From Steinernema hermaphroditum (taxonomy: Eukaryota; Nematoda; Chromadorea; Rhabditida; Steinernematidae): a DNA stretch of 64,000 nt. The position numbers and the translations under genes were made by a program. The stretch spans positions 7,192,001 through 7,256,000 of the forward strand of contig CM059625.1 of the NCBI GenBank assembly GCA_030435675.1. The letters run 5' to 3'. The notes beneath the pieces are model-generated. The model saw only the letters and a list, made by a program, of their open reading frames with translations. It was not told the DNA's origin and made no database searches. Below, piece after piece: positions 47,816 to 58,126 of the stretch (position 1 is its first letter; every line of letters begins with the position of its first letter).

Positions 47816-49199
47816 CTAAAGTCTCGACACATTGTCTCGGCTTCTTATTAAACATTCTTGAACAGCGGACATCACCAATCGCCCGTCGCGAGTCCAGAAC
47901 CTAGCATTAGATAAAGCGCGTCCGTTTTCTAGATGGACGTTGTGAATTATTGACTGTACAGATCCGACTTACTGGCGATAGAGCTGCTCACTTCATAAAG
48001 CATGTATTCGTCCGCTCGGAAGTCAGCGTCGTGAATCCACACGTTGTGATCTAACGAAAACATCATCGAAGGAACAAAGCCACGGCTGCAAGCGTGAAGA
48101 TAGTGCATATTTGCAGAATTGAATACATACCTGACATGAGGTCTATATGCGGCGCTGACTAAAGTAGAATCAGTGATGTAGCAGCTAAGCCATCGATGTA
48201 AAGCCGGATCATCAGGCAGTTTCTGAGAGCATTTGAACCAAAAGTAGAAGGGTTGGAGAACCATCGGCTTCAGGGCAAAGAATGCATCCAAATCAGTAGG
48301 CCTCATCTAAATCACATAGGAATATGCGATATATCAGCTGCGAATCGCACCTCGAACAGCGTTTCCTCGCCATCCAACTCTTCTGCACGCTGGATCATGC
48401 GAATGAGCTGCATTTTCGGGATCTCCCGTTTCGCATCTTTCTCCTCTTGAATGAACAGACGGCACCCTTCTACATCAGTCATCAGCTCTTCTGGTGGGGG
48501 AACATCGGGCATGCGGCTGGAATGTGAGATCGCCTCATGTTCCTTCTAAACTTTTCTCAAATCATTGAAAAACCAGGAGCAAAACTTACAACGTGGAAGG
48601 AAATCTGACACGTGAACACAACCTGACCGTTTTGTGATGCATCAACAACCCGTGTACAGAAACTTTTGCCGTCCCGAAGACGGCGTACTTTGTAGTCCAC
48701 CGATTGGTCAGGCGACACTATAATAAATTCACATAAATTCAGCGTATCAAATGTGATGACCTACCACTCAAAAGAAACATCGAGTGCAAGGCGTTCGGAA
48801 TAAACTCTGAAGAAACCGTTTTCTCCGCGGCTGCAAGCGCCTGAGAGAACAGGAGTCCTCCGTAAGCTGCTTTCTGCGTTCCACTTCCAGATCTCAGCGA
48901 ATGCGCCCTGCAATTACATTGGTCAGAGGGAAAAAAACCTCTTCCGAAACCAACCTGTAGACATCATTTTCTAGATGCTGGAATTCAAAGAACTTCAGAC
49001 CTTTTAGCCCATTTCCGTTAGTATCCGCATTCGCTTCTGTCGACATGGCGCGACTTGTCAGTTTGCAACCTGAACAGCATAAACGCGTTGTAGAAGAGGA
49101 AAAACGTGTCTGCTCACTGGGAAGAGAAGATGGCAAATCAGCAAACTTCGGTACGACCGCACGCAGAGCTCTTGAAAGCGGACGAACCCAGGCAGGCAT
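47816..49199 (-). CDS. acot8: Peroxisomal acyl-CoA thioesterase (ACOT8/TesB type)
   Basis: ACOT8/TesB enzymes hydrolyse fatty acyl-CoAs to free acids and CoA in peroxisomes. The spliced model has about 330 residues with double-hotdog-type motifs: LKFFEFQHLENDVYR near the N terminus, SLDHNVWIHDADFRADEYML in the second half, and GRLVMSAVQECLIR near the end. The TesB-type catalytic aspartate (SLDH) and glutamine (VQE) are present. The last exon is reached through a donor CT-GTACAG near 47957 and ends NVSRL-stop. SRL is a C-terminal peroxisomal targeting signal (PTS1). The first exon (ATG 49199) encodes an Arg-containing leader before MSTEANAD, so a dual or mitochondrial N-terminal signal is possible, but an internal start at MSTEANAD would also work. 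It is convergent with DHCR24. Confidence 0.92.
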
Positions 49200-49995
49200 G
49201 GTCACGACGTGATGCCCACGACGACGGGAACAAACTAGAAATGATGTGCTAATAGATTAACTGAACACAACCATACCAATGATTCATAATCACGAATGGT
49301 GGAGAAGAAAGGAGCAACAAATTATGTCGCAAGTTCACGTAAATTTTAAACACAATTTATTCGAAATTCCGGAAAACCGATTTTTACTAGGAACCACAAT
49401 TTGTGCTCAGCCAGTCATCAAGCATACGGACAAAAAGAGACTGCTTTGATAGCCTTTCTCCGTAAAATATACTCGAAACACTGTTTACATAAAAATATAA
49501 ACAAAAACGGCAACTTCCTGTTGTTACCTCCGACGGAGATCCTGAGACACGAACTGAAATGAACTTCTTCTTCCCGCCAGTTTCAGATGTTTTAACATTG
49601 AATGTCATTAAGTGTCATTTTGAACATGCACGGAACAACGTTTTTTCGTCTGTGTATGTATTTGGCATAAAATCGAATCATTAATGGACGATTTTTGAGA
49701 TTGACCAAGACCATTGATCACCGTCCATTTAAATTCGGCACTAAAGGATTCTGATTCAGAATCTATGTAAACACACATAATTACCATATTACTTTAAATA
49801 ATGAATAATTAAAGACATGCATTTATGTTGAAACTGAACATTCCACGAACCAATTTAAATACTTTTATTAGGAACACACGTTCACCCGTGTAGTGTGGAA
49901 AGAAGCAAGAGCTTTTCGCACAAAGTGTCAGACACTCTTCCGATTCATATTAGAGAGATCTGGTGAAAGAGAAAGACAGAAACTTGAACTATATA
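49200..49995. other. Intergenic AT-rich region between ACOT8 and the mariner element
   Basis: About 800 bp including the presumed ACOT8 promoter. Short frames on both strands resemble nothing known. A small palindrome ATTCTGATTCAGAAT occurs near 49748. Confidence 0.5.
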
Positions 49996-51318
49996 CAGGG
50001 TGTCCCAAAAGTTCGGATAAGTGAAAAAACAGTTATATCTCAAGCCCCATAGAACCAAATTCAACGCTTTTAAGCTCTAACTACTCGTACACTCCTGCCG
50101 AATCATAATATCACAATACTTGTTCGAAATGTCCTCCCTTCGCGGCGATGCAGGTCTGAAGACGCATGGGGTTCAGGTCGACGATGCGCGTGGTCACTTT
50201 TGGGTTCATTTCCTTCCAGGCTTCTTTCAGTGTGCGCTTCAAGGCTTCGTTGGTTCCGATTCGGGTTCCTGAGATCTTGTTCTCTAGGATTGACCACACA
50301 GAGAAATCCAGAGGATTGAGATCAAGGGAATATGGAGGCCAAAATGTTCTTCTCTCAGACTGCCGGAGCAGACGCCGGAGTCCATTTCACTGGGTCATGG
50401 GTCATTTCAAGGTCCTCTTCGCACTGTGGCCTGGCGCATCGTGCTGGTGATACATGTACTGGTTTCCATAAGTGTTCTTCTTCGCGTAGGGCTTCACCAC
50501 GCCTTCGAGAGCTTTCCTCTGGTAGGATTCAGCGTTCAAAAGTTCCTTCTGCTCGAAAAAATGGAGCTCCGTGTTTCCCAGGGCCGATACTCCAGCCTAA
50601 ACCATTACGGATTTGGCAAAATGGCTCTTTTAGACTTTAACGGTCTTCGGTGAGCCTTTCTGCAGCCATTCGCGATGATTCTGGCTGTTCCGGAGCGGTT
50701 CCACTGTGAAAATCTTTTCATCAGAGAACATGATCTACCGATGCTTGCCAACCGCAACCAAGCGCTTCATTTCTAGGCATTCTTCAACCTTCTTTGGCCT
50801 TCATGTCGTCCGTGAGGAGCTGTCCTTTGGCCTACTTGTAGGGAAACACCTGCAGATCATTCTTCAGAATTCGATGGACGGAGGATTTGCCAATTCCGTG
50901 CGATTTCGCGAGCTTCTTTGTTGAACGACCCGGATTTCGCTGAAGTTTGTCTTTGATCGCTTTTCTGATCGCTGCGGTCCTTGCCGTCTTCGGTCTTCCG
51001 CTTCGAGGCTTGTCCTTGAGGTCCCCTGTCACTTGGTATCGGTCAATGATACGCTTGACGGTCGTCAGATACAATTTCAGCCTCTTCACAATCTCCGGTT
51101 TCTTCTTTCCCAGCTTGTAAAGGGTTTGTAACAACGCTGAGGGTTTCTTCTTTGGTCATTTTCTTGTGGAATATCGGCTCAATAACAGAAAATAACAGCA
51201 TGTTCTAGTCCAGAATAACGTGTAGAACACGAATATATCAAGAAACACAAAAAACAACGAAAATAAATTCAACAAAAACATGATAGAAAAAATTTATCCG
51301 AACTTTTGGGACACCCTG
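49996..51318 (-). mobile_element. Tc1/mariner-type DNA transposon, decayed
   Basis: Perfect 25-bp terminal inverted repeats start CAGGGTGTCCCAAAAGTTCG (49996-50020) and end with the reverse complement (51294-51318). The element is flanked by TA on both sides (49994-49995 and 51319-51320), the usual mariner target duplication. The length is 1,323 bp, typical of an intact element. The transposase frame is on the minus strand and is interrupted. Confidence 0.95.
50111..51159 (-). pseudogene. Mariner transposase, frameshifted
   Basis: Reading from the ATG at 51159 (MTKEETLS), the transposase is spread over several frames. The paired helix-turn-helix part reads YKLGKKKPEIVKRLKLYLTT and SGRPKTARTAAIRKAIKD. 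Three acidic catalytic positions can be placed: IMFSDEKIFTVEP, HQHDAPGHSAKR and YSLDLNPLDFSVWS. The C-terminal end reads MRLQTCIAAKGGHFEQVL. Stops and frame changes between these blocks mean it cannot encode an active enzyme. Confidence 0.85.
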
Positions 51319-51350
51319 TACAGTAATCCTTTGCAAAAAGATGAATGGAT

Positions 51351-53005
51351 CTAGACGAATCTCTCCACAGAGTCGGCCGTTAGAAGACTCGTTCGGGGGG
51401 TCGCCTGAGAAGGATACCGTGAGGTGACTATGGGAATGGTGGCTGTGACTTCGCTGCTAAAAACACTCGACTTTGGAGAGGAGAGCGACCGTCCGGCCAG
51501 CGTGCTGTGTTCGTTGCAGCCTGAGGAGCCATTCTGCATCCCTCCGTTCCCAGTGCCACTTCCAGGCAGCGTCACACTTTCGTCGATGCTACACCCCGCC
51601 GAACGGTAGCTGTTGATCGAGTGGAAGAAGCGTATACTCTGCGTGACTTGTCTACGAAGGCTCTGGTGGAGGTTACTGGGCGAGGACTGTTGTGACATTG
51701 TGCTTCGCTTCCGACGCTCAGTCGTCGCTCTGAACACCACGATGTTCACACTTGCGCGCTTACAACTATCCCTACCGTATCAATGATCGAAGTTCGCGGT
51801 TCATGACTGCGTAGAAGATCCAGTCCCCGGCGGCATTGGCGCATGTGAGCCAATTGGCGGCAAAAGCGATCCACTGGAAGAGTGTATCGGACGTGTCTGT
51901 GGGTAGCTGCCTGATACTCGTCGTCATTGAATTGACCACATCGCCATAGGACTTCGGAAAGAACTGCAGGAATGAGTACGGTAGCCAGCAGACGACGTGG
52001 AACAGGGCAACCCGCATGATGGCCGATGTCATCTCGCGCATGTAGCGCGGCTCCGTCACAAGAGTATTGTTCCGGAGATTCGCGCACACTGAAGCCCGCA
52101 GATGGTCAGATTCGTGCCTTTCTCTGTACTCACTACCTCTTGCTTTCCGTTGCCAAAACTTCCTTCTGACATGGCGAATGATTTGAAAGTAGCTGGCACT
52201 GATGACAAGCAGCAAAGTCAGGAAAGCACCGGAGAGGACAGATTCCGTCGAGCGCGAAAGGGCATCGTCGCCGAACGTCTGCATGCAGTTCATCTCATCG
52301 TCTGTTTTGTCGACATGGGGGATCCGAAGCCCCATTGCGGTTAGCAAAACACTTAGGACGAACATCGCGACCATCGGAGTCATATGGATTACGTGTTTTC
52401 GCATCTAAAGGAAAACTATCAAACGGCAATAAAACACTAGAAGCATAAAATCTCCGCCAATGTGATAATCAATAAATCACCAATTAAAGGATGCCCAAAC
52501 TAAAGTTTTTTACTCGTTCCACAGGGCTTTATTATGTCGTTCCTTTTTTCTTTTTTTATGAATGTTTACGTGGAAACTGATAAAACTAGAAGTGCCTTAC
52601 CTTGTTATTGAACGGTTTGCGGATGGTGATGTACCTTTCGAAGCTGATACTTGCAAGACAAGTTAGAGAGGAGAGCTTTGCGAAATGTTCCAACCCGAAG
52701 ACGAAACGACAAGTCGTAGCGTCTAGAAATACCGTAATCCGACGGTCTCAAGAAATTTCCTTACCGACTGTTGCCGTCGGCAGGATCACATAAGCGACGC
52801 GTATGAGAAGGGGAAAAACAACGGTCAGGTCTAGACCGGCGAGGAAGGAGATGTAACTACGCAGACGGTCGCTCGTGTTCATGTGCGAGAGCGAGTTCCT
52901 TGGCTTCCGACTTCGGAGGACGGAACATATCACCCATAGGTTACCACCAAAACCAATCAGAAAAGTGAGGATGTAAACCACAACGGTGAACAAGGAGACC
53001 ACCAT
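51351..53005 (-). CDS. Rhodopsin-family (class A) G protein-coupled receptor
   Basis: The receptor has seven predicted membrane segments across about six exons and roughly 440 residues. TM1 is TVVVYILTFLIGFGGNLWVI, and TM2 contains LAGLDLTVVFP. TM3 ends SISFERYITIRKPF, with FERY in place of DRY. TM4 is MVAMFVLSVLLTAMGL. Extracellular loop 2 has a cysteine (EMNCMQ). TM5 contains FLTLLLVISASYF, TM6 contains the CWLP motif (FHVVCWLPYSFLQF), and TM7 ends AGDWIFYAVMN, a DWxFY variant of NPxxY. A Ser/Thr-rich cytoplasmic tail ends at the stop TAG (51351-51353). A peptide receptor is likely but not proven. The ATG at 53005 leaves almost no extracellular N terminus; an upstream exon starting at 53210 or 53165 (MTFASGRSNAVRTSLI), spliced at an ATTC-GTAAAC donor, is possible. 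Confidence 0.82.
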
Positions 53006-56000
53006 GTGATTTGCTGTTCGTTGATACCCTGTAACGAAGACCTGTACAACACGCAGAACACTCGGGGCACGACGTATCGGCGTCGACCGTTATCACGTCA
53101 TAAGGAAGATGTTTACGAATAAGAGAGGTTCTGACGGCATTACTCCGACCACTTGCAAACGTCATTTCCAAAAGAAATCCAAAAACATTCCCACGATAGA
53201 AAAAAGGCATCTCTCATAACCAATGTCAAAAGGTATGAGACATTTATCTTTCTTTTGTTATAACATTTAGATAGGTCTAGAACATGAAAATGGGCTTGGA
53301 ATAGCGGTCTCTTTTACAAGACGCATATGACTTTAAAGATGATCAGACACCAAGGTGGGAAAGATGAAGTGCAAGCACATTAACACGACCCCGGAGCCTC
53401 GATTAGCGAGTTTAAGGGAAACGAAAATCTCCACTGATGGTTAAGAAGTTCGCATAAGCACGCGTGTTCAGATTATAATATTTACGAAAAAGACGCTTCT
53501 TAGAGAGGTCGGCGAAAGTCATACGTCGGAGATCCGTCCGAAAGTTCCTGTTAGTGGTGCTCAAAGACGCTCAGGAATTACTCGATGGCGGGCACGATTA
53601 GTGATGAGATCGCCATAATCAGACGCATTCTCCGTCAGATGCAAAGCGTCCTTTCGGTGAATTTTTCAAAGCCTCAATTTCCGTACAGTTATTAATGCCA
53701 GATAAAAATAATTGACGCTTTAGGAACCGTTAAAATACCGTCCCTATGAGCGAATATCTGACGGAAGGATGAGAGAAGCGGAGCAGCTGAAGCGCACAAG
53801 TAACAAGGAAGAAGTCCCATCCATGGATTGACCTTTCCGTTCCATTACATATGAAGTATTCGAACATAATCTTGGTTCTTCGGTAACTTGACCGAAAGGA
53901 AGGAGCCCCGTTCTGATGCAGCGGGGAGTTATCTATTTTGCCTACAGCTTTTGCGCTCTAATACTGAAAAAGTGGAGTAACAGAAGTCTCTATAAGATCT
54001 CTCGGTGACTATGCTAGAAGTGACTAATTATCCATTGTCATAGATATTGACATATGATGGCAAACAAATAGTGATATTGTTGATGACCAAGTGGAGCATA
54101 TTAATTAATTGAAGAAGGTTTTCGGTCACCTTTGACAAGGCATGGCGTTTGGAACGGAAAGATACGCCGTGAAACAAGGTCGTTTTCTACAAGGTCTTCT
54201 CTGAATCCGTGTGCCTAAGTAGTCGCGCGCGGATGGCTGATAGCTGTCCACCCTGTTGTTGAACAACAGTCAAAACAACTTTACGCGAGAATCTGCTATC
54301 AAGTAAAGGAAGTCTTTAAGGTTCGATTGCTGCCTGAGCGATGAAAAACCAAACGAACATAGGTCAAACTGACTCAAACAAAGCTCGGAAATGGGCAAAT
54401 GCAAACAGTTCTCTTAGTCATGCTCAGACAGCAAAAAGCGATTAGGATTGTACTATTCTAATTAGCCCAACGATTGCCTGGTTGTAAACTGAAATTATCC
54501 TCTCGGGCTTCCTCCATTTCCCTCCATTCCGGCGAACACAAAGAACGCACCACAATTTTCTGATTGAACCACTCGCTAAAAACTTAATTAGCCTGGTGCA
54601 TTCACTGTGAACTAAGCCTCTTCACGTCCAACTTGTGCTCCACAGGTGGAAAGAGAAAATCTAGGAGAAGAACTAAAGCGGAGGAGCACAAAGACTGGAG
54701 GCCGGGACTTCGTGACGGATCGGGCAATTTGGAAAGAGAGAAGCGAAGGACGCGGCCTCCTGCGGCTACGATGGGAACTTCGGATGTAATCGAACTGTTG
54801 CGAGCCACAGGCGGCACCTTGAAGCGCGCACGTCGCAAGGAATGCGCCAAGGTCGTCTGTGAGGAGTCCTATCGGTCTTAAAATAATGGTGACCAATAAA
54901 AGCAACGCAGGACAGTACCTAGGAGCACTAAGGGATTGAGGATCTCATAAAACAATTTTGGAAAACCTTCTGAATGAAGGACACGGCAAAATGCGTGAAC
55001 AGTGTGCAAAACATGGGCAGTCAGGAGTAGCCATGATGACAAATGACGATCTCACTATGACCCGAATCTCTATCCCAAATGCTGTGCATTTACTCCAGAC
55101 GCGGCGTTAGCAGCGAAGACCAAACTTATGCGGAGATGGGTAATTAAGTCCAATAATCGAGGTGACCTTACTGGAAAATAGCGTTGGGTAACTGTCACGA
55201 TACGCGATAATTGCTGCGCAGAACGAGGAGTCCTTGAAACTGGTCGAAAGAGAGAAGCGACCGCAAAGACGTTTGGGAAAACAGATTTAAGTCCGGATCG
55301 AAATGAGGATTAGGAAGTAGCAGCGGATGACTCTTGCCCTCGCCGGAACCAATACAAGAGAAGCCTTACATGCCTACATTGTTTCTAATTAACGGGATAA
55401 TGTGATACGAAGCGCTAAAGTCCATACAGTGAGGGTGGAGCTGCCGCCCATTCCTCGTCGAAGCCGGTGCACAGCCGCCAATTTAACTGAGAACGGAACC
55501 GGGGAAGCCAGTAGAATCGCCTATGGAGCGGGTGTTATGCATGAGACCAGAGACGACAAAATTGGTTCAGATGAAGAGCGAAATTGGGGCCACTTTAATA
55601 TTCGACCCTGTCAATATCTGTTCGCTGAAGAGATGTACCAAAGAACTTATGCGAAGCTATGCTTGCTAGATTAACCAGCCGTCAACCCCCCACGTAATGA
55701 CAATTTCACGAATAAATACAAAAAGAAACCGATCAGCTCCTAGAGTGGTTCGTTCCCGTCCCCTTAGACAGCTTACGGTCACGTCGGACCTCCGCAAGAA
55801 CATGATGGATTCCAAAATGGGCACAAATCGTTAGATGAGCCAACAACTCATTATGGATTTTCCTCATACACGGCACTGGTGCGTGCGGAATTTTTCAGTG
55901 ATTAGCTGAGTTAATTAGATAATTACGGAGAATGGGACTGCAGTTTGCAGTTATTCCATTCGATCACCCTAATCCAATCCACGAAAAAACGATGGCTGAC

Positions 56001-57056
56001 ACCAGTGAACAGCCTGTGTGCTCATGTAATCCGTTGATGATGTGCAAAAACCGATATGACTTCTCCTATAGAATTTGCAGAATATAGTTCAAGTTGAAGA
56101 GTAGTCATCAAGTGAGGCACACCTTCTGTGTGAGCACAGCTCTCCTAGAACCGAAAAATTAAATGAAACACTAATTGAGCTGGCTGTTCTCTGCTTTACA
56201 ACGTAGTCAAACACAACCACTCCAGAATATTTCCAATTTTTCGGAATTACATGTTTTATGTGAACGTCGAAAGCTCCCTGTAAATGTGATTACTGGCGAA
56301 AGAGATTCCAATGGAAGTACTGTGGATATTCCTATTGTTTCAGAATCAATCCATACTATGATTTGTTTCAACAAAAAGTATACGGAAATATACAGTTTGG
56401 CTTAGAATAGTTGACGCAATTGCACACATGACAGTTTCCAGGTCGTGTGTTGATTAACGATGACATGCGTTACAGGTGCAAAGCGACGTATGCGCATCTA
56501 AATCCAAAGCATGCATGGCCCTTTCCAACTTGTTCCCAGGAACTGAAAGCCAGCAGGGTCTTATCTCCAGACTGACATTTGCAGCAATTTCGTGTGACCA
56601 CTTATATTTACACCAAAAAGAATTGAGAGCCAGAGATGCCAACTGAACCGGCTCCGATTGCGAAATACTGAGCCGAGTCGGCATCTCTAATTGTGCGGAT
56701 TTATTTTGTGGCAGCTTATTCAACTTTCTATAGTAAAAGCTGCTGAGTTTCATCCAATTTGTGTTAGACAAGATAGCGTTCTCCTTTCCGTCATTCATAA
56801 TCCAATACGTAAATGTCTAAAGTCCACTTTGTCCCTCTCCTCTCTCTTCTAAAGAGACCTCTCAGATCACGAGAGCTCAAAGGCTGCTGAGAAAAGATTA
56901 ACCGAGCAGCAGATCAGACGGGATTTATTCAAGCGACCCAGTCCGAAAATAGTCTCGTCTCAACGATCTTGACCCATTTCAGGTGCGTAACCGTTCGCAA
57001 CCTCATATTTCGAACCCAATCGTCTCTGGTACTGCCAGCGTCTGTTTTTCCAAGAA
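53006..57056. other. Gene-poor region upstream of the GPCR and the secreted protein gene
   Basis: About 4 kb, presumably including both promoters. Short frames at 54633-54881 (+, basic, 82 codons) and 55402-55674 (+, 90 codons) are open but resemble nothing I know and have no convincing flanking exons. No transposon ends were identified. Confidence 0.45.
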
Positions 57057-57526
57057 ATGTCTACTCTGCAACTTTTATTGCTGGCCGCTCTGTTCTCTTT
57101 CGCAGCTAGTTGTGACGTAAATGTCACGTTTGTTGCTATGACGGCGAAGCCCGTTTTCTTCCAAATGAAGTCGTTTGACGGGTCGCTGTCAAAACTGTAA
57201 GTCCGTGAACCTTTGGCCACGTCTGAATCTCTTCAGATACCACTTCGAGAAGAACCAACAAGAACAGAAACTACGCCTTACGGGTAAAAACTGTGGTATG
57301 CACACAACAGAAGTAAGCACGTATAAGGACGTCGACGGAAAGAAGGGACCCCTCGTCAAACACAGCATATCCATCCTTGAAGGATCGGGAACCATCACAT
57401 ATTGGGTTCGTAACAACATTGGGTTTCATCTCTAACCCCTTATTTCAGGTTGTTGACGACCTTAGGGCTCTCATGGTTGCGCGTGTAGGTGTAATGTGTG
57501 CCCTCGATTGTGGAGGTCGAGGATAA
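57057..57526 (+). CDS. Small secreted protein, unknown family
   Basis: Three exons encode about 128 residues. A clean signal peptide (MSTLQLLLLAALFSFAASC) is followed by a mature domain starting DVNVTFVAMTAKPVFF. The domain is beta-rich in appearance, with cysteines at CDV, NCGM, MCAL and DCGG that could pair. Introns are GTAAGTCC...CTTCAG near 57197-57236 and GTTCGT...TTTCAG near 57410-57450. The stop is 57524-57526, and an AATAAA follows at 57598-57603. I do not recognise the family; an extracellular role is inferred only from the signal peptide. Confidence 0.8.
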
Positions 57527-57597
57527 AAATATGACAACTACAACCCTCCCCGTATTTCCAATTTAGACAATGATTGCTTGTAATAATAATGATTTTG

Positions 57598-57603
57598 AAT
57601 AAA
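57598..57603 (+). other. Poly(A) signal AATAAA for the secreted protein gene
   Basis: AATAAA lies 72 bases past the stop codon in an AT-rich context and just before the foldback element. Confidence 0.65.
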
Positions 57604-57652
57604 CTCTTATCCACAAATTCACTCAAAAAGAACATCCTGAAAATTGGTCATA

Positions 57653-57948
57653 TAAACTGCTTGTTGAGCTATACTTCGTTAAAAAATTGTCTTCAAAAAA
57701 GTTAAGGACGAGTTAGCTTGCGTTCGTGGTATATAGCTAAGACGCAAAATTTCAAACACACTTCCATTAGCGAAAAGCAGGTACCAGTACATCCCGCAGC
57801 TCTCGCACGAAAGTTCGTCGGGATTGTGTTTGAAATTGTGCATCCTACCACGGGCAGCAAATTTGGCTACAACTGCGCAAGCTATCACGTCCTGAACATT
57901 TTGGAAGATGTTTTTTGAACTCAACAGCATAGCTCAACAAGCAGTTTA
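57653..57948. repeat. Long hairpin (foldback) element
   Basis: The ends TAAACTGCTTGTTGAGCTAT (57653-57672) and its exact reverse complement (57929-57948) start arms of about 110 bp. The arms stay recognisably complementary inward (e.g. TTAAGGACGAGTTAGCTTGCG versus the inverted TTCAGGACGTGATAGCTTGCG, and AATTTCAAACACA). A loop of about 60 bp separates them. Open frames on both strands here are mirror images of each other and are not genes. Confidence 0.85.
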
Positions 57949-58126
57949 CAACTGTGCGCTACTTTCGCCTTTAGGTGTTAAAAGCGTTGCCGTCAGCATT
58001 TATAGTCGGTTTCAAAAAACGTCTAAAACTATAAAAGCACTTCATTTCGCACCAACCATAACCATCACAATAATAACGAAAAATAAATTAACATGACTTT
58101 CCAGTTACATACAATTAATATTATAT

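Noticed and set aside
57679..57930. Opposing small ORFs at 57718-57918 (+) and 57679-57930 (-)
   Set aside because: Both are consequences of the hairpin's self-complementarity; no start context or homology.
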